A DNA stretch of 64,000 nt, taken from contig JBKBHI010000011.1 in the NCBI GenBank assembly GCA_046297835.1, positions 1 through 64,000 on the forward strand. Reading direction: 5' to 3'. This document shows, one piece after another, positions 49,692 through 59,136 of this stretch. Both the position numbers and the translations under genes were made by a program. This stretch comes from CAMAVH01 sp046297835 (GTDB taxonomy: Bacteria > Pseudomonadota > Alphaproteobacteria > SMXQ01). Every line of letters begins with the position of its first letter. Position 1 is the stretch's first letter. The notes beneath the pieces are model-generated. The model was given only the letters and a program-made list of their open reading frames with translations, had not been told where the DNA came from and searched no databases.

Positions 49692-51875
49692 ATGACGCAA
49701 GCGACGAGAAAGATCGCGGGCCTGCAGGTCGCCGAGATTCTGGCGAAGTTCGTCGAGGACGAGGCGCTGCCCGGCTCGGGCGTGACGCCCGACGCCTTCT
49801 GGAAGGGCCTCGCCGGGTTGGTCGAGCGCTTTGCCGGCGAGACGGCCGCGCTGTTGAAAAAGCGCGACGAATTGCAGGCCAAAATCGACGCTTGGCACAA
49901 GGCGCACCGTGCCCAGCCGTTCGACGCGGCGGCCTATGAGGCGTTCCTGCGCGAGATCGGCTATCTCGCCCCGCCGGCGAGCAATGTCGCCGTCGCGCCG
50001 GCCAACGTCGATGCCGAGATCGCCACGATCTGCGGGCCGCAGCTCGTCGTGCCGTTGAGCAACGCGCGCTACGCGCTCAACGCCGCCAACGCGCGCTGGG
50101 GCAGCCTGTACGACGCGCTCTACGGCACCGACGCCCTGCCGGTCGAGGCCGGAGCCAAAGCGGCGGGCTACGATCCGGCGCGCGGCGCCAAGGTCATCGC
50201 CACCGCCAAGGGCTTCCTCGATCAGGCCGCGCCGCTCGCCGCCGGCCGCCATGCCGACGCGGCGGCCTATGCGGTGAAGGACGGCAAGCTCGCCGTCACG
50301 CTCGCGGATGGCTCGCAGACCGGCTTGAAGGATCCCGCCAAGTTCGCCGGTTACAACGGCGCGGCGGACGCCCCGACGGCGATCCTGCTCAAGAACAACG
50401 GCCTGCATGCCGAGATCGTCATCGACCGCGCGCATCTCATCGGTCAGACCGATCCGGCCGGCGTCGCCGACATCGTCATCGAATCGGCGATCACCACGAT
50501 CATGGATTGCGAGGATTCGGTCGTCGCGGTCGACGCCGAGGACAAGGTCGGCATCTACCGCAACTGGCTCGGGCTGGTGCAGGGCACGCTGACCGCCTCG
50601 TTCCAGAAGGGCAAGGGCACGGTCAACCGCACGCTCAACGCCGACCGGGCCTTCACCGGCGCGGCCTCCTCCGGTCAAGAGGGCCGCAAGCTGACGCTGC
50701 CGGGCCGCAGCCTGATGCTGGTGCGCAACGTCGGCCACCATATGTATACCGACGCGGTGAAGGACGGGCAGGGCAACGACGTGCCCGAGAGCATCGTCGA
50801 CGGGCTGGTGACGTCGCTCATCGCGATGCACGATCTCAAAGGGACCGGCAAGTTCAAGAACAGCCGCGCCGGCTCGGTCTATATCGTCAAGCCGAAGATG
50901 CACGGACCGGACGAGGTGGCGCTCGCCGACCGCCTGTTCGCGGGCGTCGAGGGCGTTCTCGGCCTGCCGCGCGCGACGCTCAAGATGGGCATCATGGACG
51001 AGGAGCGCCGCACCACGGTGAACCTGGCGGCCTGCATCGCCGCCGCCAAGAGCCGCGTCGTGTTCATCAACACCGGCTTCCTGGACCGCACCGGCGACGA
51101 GATCCACACCTCGATGGAAGCCGGCCCGATGGTGGCCAAGGCGGCCATGAAGGCCGCGCGCTGGTTCCCGGCTTACGAGAACTGGAACGTCGATACCGGC
51201 CTCGCCTGCGGCCTCAAGGGCAAGGCGCAGATCGGCAAGGGCATGTGGGCGATGCCCGACCGCATGGCCGAAATGATCAAGAGCAAGATCGACCATCCCA
51301 AGGCCGGCGCCAGCACCGCTTGGGTGCCGTCGCCGACAGCGGCGACGCTGCACGCCATGCATTATCACCAGGTGGAAGTGCCGGCGATCCAGGCCAGCCT
51401 GCAGGGCAAGCCGCGCGCCAAGCTCGACGACATCCTGGCGCTGCCGGTCGCGCCGGAGACCAACTGGTCGCCGGACGATATCCAGCGCGAGCTCGACAAC
51501 AACGCGCAAGGCATCCTTGGTTATGTCGTGCGCTGGGTCGATCAGGGCGTCGGCTGCTCGAAGGTGCCCGATATCAACGGCGTCGGCCTGATGGAGGATC
51601 GCGCCACGCTGCGCATCTCCAGCCAGCATATGGCGAACTGGCTGCATCACGGGGTCTGCACCAAGGAGCAGGTGATGGCGTCGATGCGGCGCATGGCCGG
51701 CGTGGTCGACCAGCAGAACGCCGGCGATCCGGTCTACGAGCCGATGGCGAAATCGCTCGACAGCAACGTCGCTTTCAAGGCGGCGTGCGAGTTGGTGTTC
51801 GAAGGCCGCGCCCAGCCCAACGGTTACACCGAGTTCGTGCTGCACAAATACCGGCGCATCAAGAAGGGCGTGTAG
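49692..51875 (+). CDS. glcB: Malate synthase G
   Basis: The 727-residue protein is full length for the G isoform: IAGLQVAEILAKFVEDEALPGSG at the start, the metal/acetyl-CoA region ITTIMDCEDSVVAVDAEDK, LKMGIMDEERRTTVNLAACIAAAKSRVVFINTGFLDRTGDEIHTSMEAGPM-like blocks and MWAMPDRMAEMI. It condenses glyoxylate with acetyl-CoA to malate during growth on C2 compounds. A terminator follows. Neighbouring GlcG-like gene suggests glycolate or glyoxylate use. Confidence 0.95.
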   Translation: MTQATRKIAGLQVAEILAKFVEDEALPGSGVTPDAFWKGLAGLVERFAGETAALLKKRDELQAKIDAWHKAHRAQPFDAAAYEAFLREIGYLAPPASNVAVAPANVDAEIATICGPQLVVPLSNARYALNAANARWGSLYDALYGTDALPVEAGAKAAGYDPARGAKVIATAKGFLDQAAPLAAGRHADAAAYAVKDGKLAVTLADGSQTGLKDPAKFAGYNGAADAPTAILLKNNGLHAEIVIDRAHLIGQTDPAGVADIVIESAITTIMDCEDSVVAVDAEDKVGIYRNWLGLVQGTLTASFQKGKGTVNRTLNADRAFTGAASSGQEGRKLTLPGRSLMLVRNVGHHMYTDAVKDGQGNDVPESIVDGLVTSLIAMHDLKGTGKFKNSRAGSVYIVKPKMHGPDEVALADRLFAGVEGVLGLPRATLKMGIMDEERRTTVNLAACIAAAKSRVVFINTGFLDRTGDEIHTSMEAGPMVAKAAMKAARWFPAYENWNVDTGLACGLKGKAQIGKGMWAMPDRMAEMIKSKIDHPKAGASTAWVPSPTAATLHAMHYHQVEVPAIQASLQGKPRAKLDDILALPVAPETNWSPDDIQRELDNNAQGILGYVVRWVDQGVGCSKVPDINGVGLMEDRATLRISSQHMANWLHHGVCTKEQVMASMRRMAGVVDQQNAGDPVYEPMAKSLDSNVAFKAACELVFEGRAQPNGYTEFVLHKYRRIKKGV

Positions 51876-51902
51876 CGCCGCTCGCCAGATACATCGATGC
51901 AG

Positions 51903-51930
51903 AAGGGGCCGCGTTTCGCGGCCCCTTTTT
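51903..51930 (+). terminator. Rho-independent terminator after glcB
   Basis: AAGGGGCCGCG (51903-51913) pairs with CGCGGCCCCTT (51917-51927), followed by further T. It also faces the end of the minus-strand gene that stops at 51932. Confidence 0.9.
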
Positions 51931-51931
51931 A

Positions 51932-52225
51932 TCAGGCGGCGGTGATGGTGGCGGTGTGGCCGAAGACCGGCGGCGCCGAGAGCGCGTCGGTCGCTTTGCG
52001 CCAGGCGGCGTTTTCGATCTTGGAGATCAGGTCGAGGCGGGGGTCGTCGGCATCGGCGTTTTCCGCCGACATCAGCTCATGCAGCGTCGTCAATTCGACT
52101 TCGGGCAAGGCGCGCAGCGCGTCGCTCATGGTGATCGAACAGGTCTTGGCGGCGTTGGAGTTCTTCCAGTCGCTGGTGTCGATGGCGAAGTTCAAGCCGC
52201 GAATCGTCACGATGCGGATGCTCAT
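51932..52225 (-). CDS. Hypothetical protein
   Basis: I do not recognise this 97-residue cytoplasmic protein. It begins MSIRIVTIRGLNFAIDTSDWKN and has a helical middle (SITMSDALRALPEVELTTLHELMS) and end (LDLISKIENAAWRKATDALSA). The start is well supported by GGAGA (52235-52231) six bases before ATG 52225; a longer frame from 52249 is less likely. It converges on glcB, sharing the terminator region. Confidence 0.65.
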   Translation of the reverse strand: MSIRIVTIRGLNFAIDTSDWKNSNAAKTCSITMSDALRALPEVELTTLHELMSAENADADDPRLDLISKIENAAWRKATDALSAPPVFGHTATITAA

Positions 52226-52593
52226 GCTGTCTCCTATGCGGGACCGCACGGCGTCTCGTAGCGTCCCGGGGCGGGGCGTGCGGCGCGCGGACGCTCACCA
52301 TAGAGGTATCGCGCGCAAAAAGATCGCTTTGATTGCCCGGCCCTCGCTATTTCCGAATCGCGAATAATCAATTTCGCCCGCGGCGGGTTGCGCCGCGCCG
52401 GCGATGCGCGCCTTATGCCTGGGCGATCAAGGACATGGCGAACGCGCGCCGCGATCTCTCCGCCCTCCCGCAGGGGGAGAAAGGCTTATGCGCTGCCGCC
52501 AGCGGTCTGTAACATTCGCCGAGACCGCGCGCCGACCCCCACGCCGCCATGAGAGCGGTGATCGGCTCCGCGGGTTTCGACAGGGAGAGAGAC
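52226..52593. other. Divergent gap, small hairpin, no convincing gene
   Basis: This 368-base stretch separates two divergently read genes and should hold both promoters. One hairpin is visible: TCTCC/GGAGA at 52457-52480 with an inner CCCTCCC/GGGGG arm, of the kind dispersed in GC-rich genomes. AGGGAGAGA just before 52594 is the ribosome site of the next gene. Confidence 0.5.
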
Positions 52594-53658
52594 ATGCTCG
52601 ACATCGCCGCCCGGATTCCGTCTCGCGCCGCCGCCGCCATCGCTCTCGGGTCTTTGGCCGCCGCGACCTTCGCCGTCGCGCCGGCGCAAGCCCAGCAGGG
52701 CGTCGCCGATTTCTACAAGGGCAAGAACATCACCGTGCTGATCGGCTATGCCGCCGGCGGCACCTACGACGCGACGGCGCGGCTCCTGTCGCGCCATATG
52801 CCCAAGCACATTCCCGGCAACCCGCAGATGGTGCCGACCAACCTCGTCGGCGCCGGCAGCATCAAGGCGATCTTGAACCTCTATTCCGTCGCGCCGAAGG
52901 ACGGCACCCATCTCGGCATGGTGGCGCGCAGCTACGCCATCGAGCCGGTGTTCAACCCCGACGCGGCGAAATACGACCCGGCCAAGTTCAACCCGATCGG
53001 CTCGAGCAGTTCGGAAGTGTCGATCGCGGCGGCTTGGCACACCGCGCCGTTCAAGACCTTCGACGATCTGTTCCAGCGCGAGATCACGGTGGGATCGACC
53101 GGCATGACCGACGACACCGGCCGCTTCCCGCTGCTCACGCGCAATCTGACCGGCGCGAAGATCAAGATCGTGCAGGGCTATCCCGGCGGCAACGACGTGA
53201 CCCTCGCGATGGAGCGCGAAGAAGTGCAGGGCCGCTTCGGCTGGTCGTGGGGCAGCGTCAAGAGCCGCGCGCGCGACTGGCTCGACCAGAAGAAGATCAC
53301 CGTCCTGTTCCAGATGGCGCTCAACAAGGCGCCCGACATGCCGGATGTGCCGTGGATCATGGATTACGTGAAGAACGAGCGCGACAAGCAGGCCCTCGAA
53401 TTGCTGTTCTCGCCGCAAGTGACGGCGTGGCCGCTGATCGCGCCGCCCGACGTCCCGGCGGACCGCATCAAGGCGCTGCGCGCTTCGTTCGACGCCACGA
53501 TGAAGGATCCGGCCTTCCTTGCCGAGGCCGACAAGCTGAAGCTCGAAGTCGAGCCGATCAGCGGCGAGGAGATGCACAAGCTGGTGCAGCGTCTCGGCAC
53601 CTTCGACAAATCGGTGGTGGAGCGCGCCGTCGCGCTTACGTCCACCACTGCGCCGTGA
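52594..53658 (+). CDS. TctC-type tripartite tricarboxylate transporter binding protein
   Basis: The 354-residue protein has a signal peptide (AAAIALGSLAAATFAVAPAQA) and a periplasmic binding fold of the Bug/TctC type: ADFYKGKNITVLIGYAAGGTYDATARLLSRHM, VGAGSIKAILNLYSVAPKDGTHLGMV, VQGYPGGNDVTLAMEREEVQGRFGWSW and ALRASFDATMKDPAFLAEADKLKLEVEPISGEEM. It captures a carboxylate for TTT uptake, but no tctA/tctB genes are near. ATG 52594 follows AGGGAGAGA. The amidohydrolase gene starts 32 bases downstream, so the pair may act on one substrate. Confidence 0.85.
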   Translation: MLDIAARIPSRAAAAIALGSLAAATFAVAPAQAQQGVADFYKGKNITVLIGYAAGGTYDATARLLSRHMPKHIPGNPQMVPTNLVGAGSIKAILNLYSVAPKDGTHLGMVARSYAIEPVFNPDAAKYDPAKFNPIGSSSSEVSIAAAWHTAPFKTFDDLFQREITVGSTGMTDDTGRFPLLTRNLTGAKIKIVQGYPGGNDVTLAMEREEVQGRFGWSWGSVKSRARDWLDQKKITVLFQMALNKAPDMPDVPWIMDYVKNERDKQALELLFSPQVTAWPLIAPPDVPADRIKALRASFDATMKDPAFLAEADKLKLEVEPISGEEMHKLVQRLGTFDKSVVERAVALTSTTAP

Positions 53659-53690
53659 CGCCTCTTTCAAGTCCAACTCAGGAGTAAGCG

Positions 53691-54773
53691 ATGTCCATCA
53701 ATGCCGCCGTGATGTCCGCCCGTGTCGTGGAAGACAAATTCAAAGGGAACTTCGACAACATTCCCAAACTGCTGGTCTCCGGCGATTCGCACGTCGACGA
53801 GCCGGCGGATCTGTGGGCCAGCCTGCCCAAGGACCAGCAGGAGGCGCTGCCCGCCCTGTTCCACTGGGATCCGGCGAAGCGGCCGGCCGGCGGCCTCGAT
53901 CCGAAAATCCGTCTCGAGCACATGGAGCTCGACGGCGTCGCCGCCGAAATCCTGTATCCCACGATGGGCCTGCGCGCCTTCGCCGCGCCGCAGAAGGCGC
54001 AGGAGAACGCGTTCCGCCTCTATAACGACTGGCTGGCGGATTATTGCAAGACGTCGCCGAAGCGTCTGTTCGGCGTGCCCTGCCTGTCGGTTTACGACAT
54101 CGACGTGGCCGTGAAGGAATTGCAGCGCTGCCATGACATGGGCCTCAAGGGCGGCCTCGTCTGGCAGGTGCCGGAGCCGTCGCTGCCGTTCAAAGGCGAC
54201 CATTACGAGAAGCTGTGGGCCGCGGCGGCCGAGCTCGACGCGCCGATCAATTTCCACATCCTCAGCGGCTTCTCCTACAACCGCACCATGCCGCAGACCA
54301 AGGGCATGGAGGTCGTGCGCGGCTCGGTCAACATCAAGACCTCCGACGCCGTGAACACCGTGTTCGACCTGATCTGGTCGGGCGTGTTCGAGCGCCATCC
54401 CAAGCTGAAGCTGGAGCTGGTCGAGAGCGAGGTGGGCTGGCTGCCGTTCGTCCTGCAGCAGTGGGACTATTACTACGGGCGCTTCACCAAGGTCGGCCAG
54501 TCGGCGATGCAGAAGTTCGAGATTTCGCGCAAGCCGAGCGAAATCTTCAACGAGCATTTCTACGCGACCTTCATGGACGACAACGTCGGCGCCCATATGC
54601 TGAAAATCTGGGGCGAGAAGAACTGCCTGTGGTCGAGCGACTATCCGCACGCCAACATGACTTGGCCGAACTCGCGCGCCTTCCTGGCCAAGCAGATGGA
54701 AGGTATGGAGCCGGCCCGCATCAAGCGGTTCGTCAGCCAAAACACCATCGATCTCTACAAGCTCAAGCTGTGA
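53691..54773 (+). CDS. Amidohydrolase 2 family hydrolase or decarboxylase
   Basis: The 360-residue enzyme is a TIM-barrel amidohydrolase with an intact ligand set: GDSHVDEP at the N-terminus, His in INFHILSG, Glu in LVESEVGWLPF and Asp in LWSSDYPHANMTWPNS. Relatives are ACMSD-like decarboxylases and hydrolases of aromatic or cyclic acids. It is in the same operon as a carboxylate-binding protein 32 bases upstream, consistent with uptake and cleavage of one acid. AGGAG precedes the ATG. The stop lies just before a sequence gap. Confidence 0.88.
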   Translation: MSINAAVMSARVVEDKFKGNFDNIPKLLVSGDSHVDEPADLWASLPKDQQEALPALFHWDPAKRPAGGLDPKIRLEHMELDGVAAEILYPTMGLRAFAAPQKAQENAFRLYNDWLADYCKTSPKRLFGVPCLSVYDIDVAVKELQRCHDMGLKGGLVWQVPEPSLPFKGDHYEKLWAAAAELDAPINFHILSGFSYNRTMPQTKGMEVVRGSVNIKTSDAVNTVFDLIWSGVFERHPKLKLELVESEVGWLPFVLQQWDYYYGRFTKVGQSAMQKFEISRKPSEIFNEHFYATFMDDNVGAHMLKIWGEKNCLWSSDYPHANMTWPNSRAFLAKQMEGMEPARIKRFVSQNTIDLYKLKL

Positions 54774-54780
54774 GGCTAGA

Positions 54781-54915
54781 CTGGCGGGGGGGGGGGGGGC
54801 GCCCCCCCCCGGGGCGGCCGNNNNNNNNNNCGGGTTTGCCAACAAAAAACCCCTTCTATCTACCCACCCCCCTGTTTTGGGGTTTGTGGGGGGGGGCTGC
54901 GCCCCACCCCCCGCC
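54781..54915. other. Assembly gap in low-complexity sequence
   Basis: Ten N (54821-54830) lie inside G and C homopolymers (a run of about 15 G, then a run of C) and A/T-poor sequence with GGGGTTTG and CCCCACCCC runs. The flanks look like poor-quality contig ends; a terminator after the amidohydrolase gene and the promoter of the cupin gene may be missing or misread here. Confidence 0.85.
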
Positions 54916-54959
54916 GTTTCCGTGCCGACACCCGAGAGAGCCATCAGAGAGAGAACGCC

Positions 54960-55475
54960 ATGTTGACCGCATCCGATATCGTCGCGCCCGCCCTCGGCAA
55001 GAACGCCATCAAGGAGCAGGAGCTCGCCGGAGCCGAGAACACCAGACCGAAAACCTTCAAGCTGCGCGCGCAGATGCTCGAGCAGGGCCGCACCGACACG
55101 GTGCTGGCTGCTTGCGAAGGCATGGTCGTGCGCATCAAGGTATATGCCTCGGGCGGCGAGAACGAGCTGCACGCCCACACCGCCGAAGATCATGTGTTCA
55201 TGATCTTGCAGGGCTCGGGCCGCTTCTTCGGCCCCAACGGCGAGGAGACCGAGCTGGGCAAATTCGACGGGATTCTCCTGCCGCGCGGCAGCTACTACCG
55301 CTTCTACGCGACCAGCGAGGAGCCGTTGGTGATGATCCGCGTCGGCTCGCCCGGTCCCAAGGGCCAGAAGGCGCCGCTGCGCATCGACATCGAGGGCAAG
55401 GAGCTGCTCGGCGATTCGAAGGAGAACAAGAAGGAGCCGGTGGTCTTCAGAGACGGCGCTTTCTTCGGCGTCTGA
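54960..55475 (+). CDS. Cupin-domain protein
   Basis: The 171-residue protein holds a single cupin: VRIKVYASGGENELHAHTAEDHVFMILQGSGRFFGPNGEE with the HxH-x4-E-type first motif (ELHAHTAEDH) and FDGILLPRGSYYRFYATSEEPLVMIRVG as the second, where the usual His is Tyr. It probably binds a metal and a small carboxylate; function is unknown. AGAGAGAGAAC precedes the ATG. It lies after the assembly gap, so its link to the amidohydrolase gene cannot be verified. A strong terminator follows. Confidence 0.82.
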   Translation: MLTASDIVAPALGKNAIKEQELAGAENTRPKTFKLRAQMLEQGRTDTVLAACEGMVVRIKVYASGGENELHAHTAEDHVFMILQGSGRFFGPNGEETELGKFDGILLPRGSYYRFYATSEEPLVMIRVGSPGPKGQKAPLRIDIEGKELLGDSKENKKEPVVFRDGAFFGV

Positions 55476-55491
55476 TCCGGCATCGTTCGCG

Positions 55492-55525
55492 AAAAAGGCC
55501 CGCAGTTCGGCGGGCCTTTTTTATT
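55492..55525 (+). terminator. Rho-independent terminator after the cupin gene
   Basis: AAAAAGGCCCGC (55492-55503) pairs with a complementary GGCGGGCCTTTTTT stretch ending near 55522, followed by ATT. With A and T ends it serves both this gene and the converging ferritin-like gene. Confidence 0.9.
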
Positions 55526-55540
55526 ATGCGGGCGGCGAGT

Positions 55541-56014
55541 CTATTCCGCGGCTTGCTTGTTCACGTCCTGCGGCGGGGATTTGCGCAGCATCATGCGGAT
55601 GTTGGCGACATGCATGGATTCCTCGGCGATCTTCTGGCGCGCATATTCTTCCAGCACCACCGATTTGCCTTCGATGGATTTCAGCAGGTCGCGATAAAGA
55701 TCGACGGCGCTCTGCTCGCGTTCGAGCGTCTCGGTCATGATCTGGTCGATCGTGTCGTGATGCTTCTGCGGCAGCGGCGCGATGCCGAGCGAGGGGCGGG
55801 CGTCGAGCCGGGTGATCATGTTCCCGGCCTCTTGGGCGTGCGTGAGAGCTTCCGTCGCGCCGTCGGCGAACCACGATTGGATGGGAATGCGCGCATGGCC
55901 GAACACCATGAACGAATAGTGCGTGTAAAACACCACCGTCGCCAATTCCATCTCGAGGATGCGGTTGAGCTTCTCGACGGCGGCGGGAACGTCGAATTCG
56001 CGGACGCGGGCCAT
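55541..56014 (-). CDS. Ferritin-like / bacterioferritin-related protein
   Basis: The 157-residue protein folds as a four-helix bundle of the ferritin-like type. Helix 1 has LNRILEMELATVVFYTHYSFMVFG with candidate iron Glu, then ALTHAQEAGNMITRLDARP, helix 3 has LEREQSAVDLYRDLLK and helix 4 has EEYARQKIAEESMHVANIRMML. The E-x-x-H pairs (HAQEAG, EESMH) are the usual di-iron ligands, so iron storage or ferroxidase function is plausible. No heme-binding Met was identified. GGAGA precedes ATG 56014. Confidence 0.82.
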   Translation of the reverse strand: MARVREFDVPAAVEKLNRILEMELATVVFYTHYSFMVFGHARIPIQSWFADGATEALTHAQEAGNMITRLDARPSLGIAPLPQKHHDTIDQIMTETLEREQSAVDLYRDLLKSIEGKSVVLEEYARQKIAEESMHVANIRMMLRKSPPQDVNKQAAE

Positions 56015-56090
56015 GGCAATCTCCTGTCTCTATCAGGAGAGAACGCGCCGCGCCGGGCGATGTTCCGGGGAACCCTGGCCTATGGGCGGC

Positions 56091-56963
56091 TTAGGCCGGC
56101 GCGCGCCATTGGCCGACGTCGGTGACGAGCAGCGAGCAGGGCAGCTTGCGCTCGTCGACGGGGCCGGCCCAGGGATCGCCCATCGCGAGATTGATGACGA
56201 CGTGCATCGGCAGATGAATGCCGTGCACGCCGATCGTGGCGGGGACGTTGGGCACGGAGCGCGTCAACGTCCCGTCGTGATAGAAGCTGATATGGCGCGG
56301 CGTCCATAGGCAGCCGTAAACGACGGGTTCATGCACCGAGCGGCCGATATCGACCCAGCCGCCCGAGGAATTGCGCTTGTTGGCGCGGCCCAGATCCGTC
56401 CAATGGGCGTTCACCCACACTTTCGTCGGACCGGCCTGCTTGCCGTTGGGCCATTCGAGGATGTCGATCTCCGGCGGCCAGACGTCGGGCAGGCCGCCCG
56501 GCCCGTCGCCGTTCATCAGCCAGAAGGCGGGCCACACGCCCTTCACCTCGGGCAGGATCATCGTCGCTTCGAAATAGCCGTAGGTCTGGTTGCCCTTCGA
56601 CCAGTTGGCGATGACGCCAGACTGGTAGGGCATGCCCCAGGTCGCGTCCTTCTCATCGTCCGGCGTCTTGCGCGCGGTGATGGCGAGCCAGCTCTTGCCG
56701 TCGCGCCGGACGATGGAGAAGGGATCGTAGCGGCCGCGCGTGCCGTTCTTGCCGGCCTGGCCGGGATAGACGTAGCCCTGCTTTTCCTGGTTCAGCGTCA
56801 TCGCGCCGTTGGTGAACATCGGCTTCCAGATGCCGCCGGGATCGCGGCCGTCGAATTTCACCCCGTCGGCGAAATCGTCGAACAGCCAGCGGCTCCATCC
56901 GTCCGGCCCGAGTCCGGGGGCGATGCGCTTGGGCGGTTGGGCGATATCGAGCGGCAGGACCAT
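56091..56963 (-). CDS. Glycoside hydrolase family 16 protein
   Basis: The 290-residue protein has the GH16 catalytic block PPEIDILEWPNGKQ, with the E-x-D-x-x-E pattern of beta-1,3/1,4-glucanases (nucleophile and acid/base Glu), plus TYGYFEATMILPEVKGVWPAFWLMNG and HVVINLAMGDPWAG. No N-terminal signal peptide is visible in this frame, so it may be cytoplasmic, exported by another route or mis-started. It lies 4 bases after the S-formylglutathione hydrolase gene's start side on the same strand, an unusual partner for a formaldehyde pathway. Confidence 0.85.
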   Translation of the reverse strand: MVLPLDIAQPPKRIAPGLGPDGWSRWLFDDFADGVKFDGRDPGGIWKPMFTNGAMTLNQEKQGYVYPGQAGKNGTRGRYDPFSIVRRDGKSWLAITARKTPDDEKDATWGMPYQSGVIANWSKGNQTYGYFEATMILPEVKGVWPAFWLMNGDGPGGLPDVWPPEIDILEWPNGKQAGPTKVWVNAHWTDLGRANKRNSSGGWVDIGRSVHEPVVYGCLWTPRHISFYHDGTLTRSVPNVPATIGVHGIHLPMHVVINLAMGDPWAGPVDERKLPCSLLVTDVGQWRAPA

Positions 56964-56967
56964 GGCG

Positions 56968-57813
56968 TTACATGTTCAAGCGGTCGGCATGCCAGCGCAA
57001 GTGATCGTCGATGAAGCTGGCGATGAAGTGATAGGAATGATCGTAGCCCGGCTGGCGGCGCAGGGTCAGCGGCACGCCGGCGCGCGCGCAGGCGGCCTCC
57101 AAGAGTTCCGGCTTGAGCTGGCCCTCCAGGAACGAATCCGCGGTTCCCTGATCGACCAATAGATCGGACAGCCGCGCGCCGTCCTCGATCAGCGCGCAGC
57201 TATCGTAAGCGCGCCAAGCGGCGCGGTCGTCGCCGAGATAGCCGCTCAGCGCCTTCTCGCCCCACGGACAATGCATCGGCGACGCGATCGGCGCGAAAGC
57301 CGAGACCGACTTGAAACGCCCCGGATGTTTCAGCGCCAGCGTGATCGCGCCGTGGCCGCCCATCGAATGGCCCATGATCGCCTGGCGCGCCATGTCGGCG
57401 GGAAATTCCGCGCCGACCAAGCGCGGCAGTTCGTCGGCGATATAGCTCGCCATGCGGTAATGGCGCGACCAAGGCGCTGCGGTGGCGTCGAGATAGAATC
57501 CGGCGCCGAGGCCGAAATCGTAGGCTTTATCTGGATCGTCGGGCACGCCGTCGCCGCGCGGGCTGGTGTCGGGCGCGATCAGGATGAGGCCGAGCGCGCT
57601 GGCGAGCCGTTGCGCGCCGGCCTTCACGGTGAAGTTTTCCTCGGTGCAGGTCAGGCCCGAGAGGAACCAGACCGCCGGAACTTTCGCGCGCTCGGCCTGG
57701 GGCGGCAGGTAGACGGCGAGGCGCATGGCCGTGCCGGTCGCGGCCGACTGGTGCCGGCAGATCAGCTGCGTGCCGCCGAAGCAGCGCGATGTGGCGACCG
57801 TCTCGAACGTCAT
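56968..57813 (-). CDS. fghA: S-formylglutathione hydrolase
   Basis: The 281-residue esterase D family enzyme has the alpha/beta-hydrolase nucleophile in AIMGHSMGGHGAITLA, AVWFLSGLTCTEENFTVKAGAQRLASALGL near the N-terminus and the catalytic His in QPGYDHSYHFIASFIDDHL. It splits S-formylglutathione to formate and glutathione, the second step of glutathione-dependent formaldehyde oxidation. The dehydrogenase gene for the first step ends 3 bases upstream, so they form one operon. Confidence 0.94.
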   Translation of the reverse strand: MTFETVATSRCFGGTQLICRHQSAATGTAMRLAVYLPPQAERAKVPAVWFLSGLTCTEENFTVKAGAQRLASALGLILIAPDTSPRGDGVPDDPDKAYDFGLGAGFYLDATAAPWSRHYRMASYIADELPRLVGAEFPADMARQAIMGHSMGGHGAITLALKHPGRFKSVSAFAPIASPMHCPWGEKALSGYLGDDRAAWRAYDSCALIEDGARLSDLLVDQGTADSFLEGQLKPELLEAACARAGVPLTLRRQPGYDHSYHFIASFIDDHLRWHADRLNM

Positions 57814-57816
57814 GCG

Positions 57817-58929
<1,113 letters not shown>

Positions 58930-59055
58930 GGGGCGCTCCTGAACGGACTGTCGGGGATGCGAATGCCCGTTTGGCGGGCAGACGGCCGGCTTTCGCGACC
59001 ATCTCGCGGATGCAGTATTGTGCCGAAAACGATGCAGATGGGAAAGGCCGGTCGT

Positions 59056-59084
59056 TTGACAAGGGGAAGTTTCGGTGACGATAC
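59056..59084 (+). promoter_or_regulatory. Candidate promoter for the iron-type ABC operon
   Basis: TTGACA (59056-59061) is followed after 17 bases by CGATAC (59079-59084), a partial -10. The start codon of the binding-protein gene is 53 bases further. The -35 matches the vegetative consensus, the -10 weakly. Confidence 0.45.
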
Positions 59085-59136
59085 TTCCGGTAACGAACCA
59101 AGACGGACATAAGTCCATCACTCTGGGAGACTGCCA

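Noticed and set aside
49638..51845. Minus-strand frame of over 700 codons opposite glcB
   Set aside because: Malate synthase G is full length on the plus strand; the reverse product is a GC artefact.
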